Shown: positions 14,680 to 16,506 of the stretch, in pieces
How the letters are laid out: each line of letters opens with the position of its first letter
How positions within the stretch are numbered: position 1 is the first letter of the stretch
Source: a bacterium
GTDB taxonomy: Bacteria; RBG-13-66-14
Reading direction: 5' to 3'
NCBI GenBank assembly: GCA_021107695.1
Contig: JAIOSI010000276.1
Coordinates: forward strand, 1-16,506
Length of the DNA: 16,506 bases
The notes under the pieces: model-generated
Databases searched by the model: none
Seen by the model: only the letters and a program-made list of their open reading frames with translations
What the model was told of the DNA's origin: nothing
Position numbers and translations under genes: made by a program

Positions 14680-15012
14680 CAGCGGCAGCTTAAAGCTGCA
14701 CATAGCATTACGATTAACCGCTAATCCATAGCTCACGATTATCTCCGCGTTTGACCGCTCCCGCTGGACGCTAGCAGCGCGGTGCGCTGCACCACAAGGC
14801 TGGGCTTCGCCCAGAACACCTTGTATCGCTCCCGCTGGTCGCTCTTTTACGCCCTCTCTCCTCTGGGAAGGAACTCATCCCACGGGTCAGAGTGAGGGGT
14901 TATATCAGAAAAAATGAGGTGACAATCTACCCTCACGGAGACGACGTAACCCGCCGTAGGGGCACGGCATGCCGTGCCCCTACAAAACCACCAACAACCA
15001 TTATCAGCGGCT
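14680..15012. repeat. Repeat-filled gap downstream of DUF2207-like gene
   Basis: No gene is visible. Contents: GCAGCTT/AAGCTGC (14685-14699); a box CGCTCCCGCTGGACGCT (14756-14772); a modular copy with stems GCAGCGC/GCGCTGC (14774-14790) and CTGGGC/GCCCAG, TTC loop (14800-14814), followed by GAACACCTTG and CGCTCCCGCTGGTCGCTC (to 14845); and a perfect 28-bp GTAGGGGC palindrome (14956-14983). Confidence 0.65.
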
Positions 15013-15041
15013 TTTACATATTTCGCAACAGTCCCTATCTA
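15013..15041 (+). promoter_or_regulatory. Possible promoter of the small secreted protein gene
   Basis: TTTACA (15013-15018, 5/6), a 17-nt spacer and TATCTA (15036-15041, 3/6), about 30 nt before the start codon. The -35 match and spacing are good but the -10 is weak. Confidence 0.35.
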
Positions 15042-15070
15042 CCATTGCTTCAAAACTCAGGGAGGTTCAG

Positions 15071-15703
15071 ATGCGCTGGTTACCCGTGCTTCTCGTTCTT
15101 GCTTTTGCCATGCCGGTTTTCGCTGGCAGTATCGTCGTTGGCTTTTGCGACGAATGCGGTTACGAAACCGATGAGTTCTTCATCGGCGGTGGCATGACCC
15201 CGGGGTACTCCGCCTCGGTTTACCTCGATCCCGAAACCGGAGAGTTCCACAAGGTGGGCTTCAATATTGTCCTGGTTGTTGCCGATGAGATCGCGGTTAA
15301 CATCAACAACAACCACCACGAGTTTGGTGAGCTATCCGCTGAAGAGATCGCAGTCAACATTACCAACAACCACCGTGGGATTGGGATAGATATCGCCGAA
15401 AAAATTGCCGTCAACATCACCAACAACCACCGTGAGCTTGGCGAGGTAACCGCTGAGAACGTTGCTGCTGTCATCAACGACATCTACATGGAAACCACTG
15501 ATACCTCAATCTATCGCTGGACAGCACCCGTGGTGTTAGGAGAGCTTCTCCTGGACGACAGACTGCCAGCAGGTGTTTTCTTATCTGATGAAGCCGCTGA
15601 AGTCTCGTTTAACTTGGAGCTGGTCAATATCGACACTCGGAACCATTGCCCAGCCTGTGGTGGAAGGACCATCGCCTTTGAACGGGTCGGCAAGTGGGAT
15701 TAG
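15071..15703 (+). CDS. Small secreted protein with split CxxC pairs and three tandem 19-residue repeats
   Basis: 210 residues, not recognised as a named family. The start at 15071 is chosen over an upstream in-frame ATG (14969) because GGAGG lies 5 nt before it and a clean signal peptide follows (MRWLPVLLVLAFAMPVFAGS). The mature protein begins with FCDECGYETDEFFIGGGM (C26, C29) and ends with HCPACGGRT (C193, C196). Together these resemble the two knuckles of a zinc ribbon, separated by about 165 residues. Residues 72-128 are three tandem copies of an EIAVNITNNHRxxG-type 19-mer, plus a decayed fourth (ENVAAVINDIY). The opening CxxCGY...IGGGM resembles small cytosolic zinc-ribbon proteins, so a secreted derivative with an insertion is possible (inference). 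The gene is monocistronic and ends at a bidirectional terminator. Confidence 0.72.
   Translation: MRWLPVLLVLAFAMPVFAGSIVVGFCDECGYETDEFFIGGGMTPGYSASVYLDPETGEFHKVGFNIVLVVADEIAVNINNNHHEFGELSAEEIAVNITNNHRGIGIDIAEKIAVNITNNHRELGEVTAENVAAVINDIYMETTDTSIYRWTAPVVLGELLLDDRLPAGVFLSDEAAEVSFNLELVNIDTRNHCPACGGRTIAFERVGKWD
15284..15454 (+). repeat. Three tandem 57-nt direct repeats
   Basis: Units at 15284-15340, 15341-15397 and 15398-15454 share the pattern GARATYGC-GT-AACAT-A-CAACAACCACC. Synonymous differences are common (GCG/GCA/GCC; GTT/GTC), while IAVNI-NNH is kept. A decayed fourth unit may follow at 15455. In-frame duplication with protein-level conservation is the simplest reading. Confidence 0.8.
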
Positions 15704-15735
15704 CTTGAATCTTGCGCAATCGATCTGGATTACCG

Positions 15736-15773
15736 GATATAGAAAAGACCCCTTTTGGGGTCTTTTCTATATC
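15736..15773. terminator. Bidirectional Rho-independent terminator
   Basis: A perfect 17-bp stem (15736-15752 with 15757-15773) closes a TTTT loop; the arms contain GACCCC and GGGGTC next to A/T tracts. It sits between the convergent stops at 15703 and 15794, so it can end both the small secreted protein gene and porB. Confidence 0.75.
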
Positions 15774-15793
15774 TGCGAGTAACGGTACGGTGT

Positions 15794-16506
15794 CTAAAAC
15801 TCTGCCGCCAGTTCCTCGGTCATCTTTACCTTCGCCTCAAGGAGCTTCCAGCGGTAGTCCCGCTGCTTGCGAATGTGGTCGATATGCTCCGGCTTGAGGT
15901 GCTTGAAGCGTCCCTGAAGCCCGAGGTAGTCCTCCAGCGGCTTGAACGTCTTCGGTTTGTAGTTGACCTTGTAAACGCCATCAACAACTTCGTAGAGCTG
16001 CCAGATTCCGGTCTGTACCACCAGACGGGCTGCCTGGACGGAGAAGTCAGCCTGCATCTTCCAGCCCGGTGGGCAGCTGGCGAATATCTGAATGTACTTG
16101 GCTCCCCGAATCTCTTTGGCTTTGTTGACCTTCTTGATGAAGTCTTCGGGGTGGCTGATCGAGGCGGTGGCGGCGTAGCGGATGCCGTGCGCCACCATGA
16201 TCTCCATGACGTTCTTCTTCTCTTCTTTCTTGAAGTGCCGCACCGGGGTGGTCGTCGTCCAGGCACCGTAAGGCGTGGAGCCGGAACGCTGGATTCCGGT
16301 GTTCATGTACGCCTCGTTGTCGTAGCAGATGTAGAGGATGTCTTCGTCTCGTTCGACGGCTCCGGAGAGAGCCTGAAGACCGATGTCCGCCGTGCCGCCA
16401 TCTCCCGCCCAAGCAACCACGTTTGTGTGGTCGTTGCCCCGAATGGAGAGACCGTTGCGGATACCCGACGCGGTAATCGCGGCGGTCTCGAAGGCGGTAT
16501 GGAAGA
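15794..16506 (-). CDS. porB: Pyruvate:ferredoxin oxidoreductase beta subunit, 5' part missing
   Basis: The thiamine-diphosphate-binding subunit of the enzyme oxidising pyruvate to acetyl-CoA and CO2 with reduction of ferredoxin, an anaerobe-type reaction. The gene runs off the window edge; 236 C-terminal residues are present, and the family's length suggests that roughly 75 N-terminal residues with the Fe-S cysteines are lost. The ThDP/Mg motif is AWAGDGGTADIG followed by YDNEAYMNTGIQRS. Further family segments are STPYGAWTTTTPV, RYAATASISHPEDF and IFASCPPGW. The frame is open to the edge, so the ATG at 16418-16420 is internal (MVAWAGDGG). The other subunits (A, G, D) should lie upstream, beyond the window. 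A 2-oxoacid oxidoreductase of other specificity is possible; the STPYGAWTTTTP segment favours pyruvate. Confidence 0.92.
   Translation of the reverse strand, partial: FHTAFETAAITASGIRNGLSIRGNDHTNVVAWAGDGGTADIGLQALSGAVERDEDILYICYDNEAYMNTGIQRSGSTPYGAWTTTTPVRHFKKEEKKNVMEIMVAHGIRYAATASISHPEDFIKKVNKAKEIRGAKYIQIFASCPPGWKMQADFSVQAARLVVQTGIWQLYEVVDGVYKVNYKPKTFKPLEDYLGLQGRFKHLKPEHIDHIRKQRDYRWKLLEAKVKMTEELAAEF

Noticed and set aside
8745..15070. tRNA or rRNA genes in the long gaps
   Set aside because: I looked for T-loop GGTTCGAATCC-like and acceptor pairing patterns; GGTTCG strings there belong to the GTAGGGGCG palindromes and form no cloverleaf.
15284..15454. Tandem repeat as a possible CRISPR array
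   Set aside because: The units are contiguous without spacers, diverged synonymously, and in frame within a coding sequence.
199..16506. Full reassignment of TGA to Trp or Gly (genetic code 4 or 25)
   Set aside because: All called genes read through with TGG for Trp and normal Gly codons, and only one in-frame TGA appears in about 12 kb of coding sequence; reassigned genomes use TGA often.

Overview
The window looks like a chromosomal segment of an uncultured, probably anaerobic, didermic bacterium. Three genes point this way. One secreted beta-propeller protein ends in what looks like a type IX secretion (T9SS/Por) C-terminal sorting domain, a hallmark of the Bacteroidetes/FCB superphylum and several candidate phyla around it. 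There is a diderm-type lipoprotein. The window also runs into a pyruvate:ferredoxin oxidoreductase beta subunit. Genes are GC-rich, gene density is moderate, and the intergenic DNA is full of dispersed hairpin repeats. I cannot name the phylum from sequence alone.

Layout, left to right: a repeat-bearing end (1-198); fabF and acpP on the minus strand, with a hairpin between them; a branched-chain aminotransferase on the plus strand closed by a textbook terminator; a secreted seven-bladed FG-GAP/VCBS propeller protein with a near-consensus promoter; a minus-strand NHL-propeller lipoprotein split by a single in-frame TGA; minus-strand methylthioadenosine phosphorylase; an AT-rich regulatory gap with a perfect palindrome; an IscU/NifU-type Fe-S scaffold; a 0.6-kb repeat-filled gap; a 962-residue UPF0182 membrane protein; a second 0.6-kb repeat gap; a DUF2207-like membrane protein with a Cys-Ala tail; a 0.4-kb repeat gap; a small secreted protein with two CxxC pairs and three 19-residue repeats; and, at the right edge on the minus strand, a partial porB.

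Most genes appear to be single transcription units with their own promoter and/or terminator. Only acpP-fabF (fatty-acid synthesis), and possibly the phosphorylase-lipoprotein pair, look co-transcribed. Metabolic genes (fatty acid, branched-chain amino acid, methionine salvage, Fe-S assembly, pyruvate oxidation) alternate with envelope proteins of unknown role.

Three things stand out. (1) Of eleven gene ends, nine are TAG and two TAA, with no TGA at all, and the only in-frame TGA lies inside an otherwise intact lipoprotein gene. All termini are therefore readable by RF1 alone. (2) A modular intergenic hairpin family has copies whose stems show compensatory base changes, implying selection on structure. 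(3) Two odd small-scale protein designs occur: a C-terminal alternating Cys-Ala tail, and a secreted zinc-ribbon-like protein carrying a tandem 57-nt repeat.
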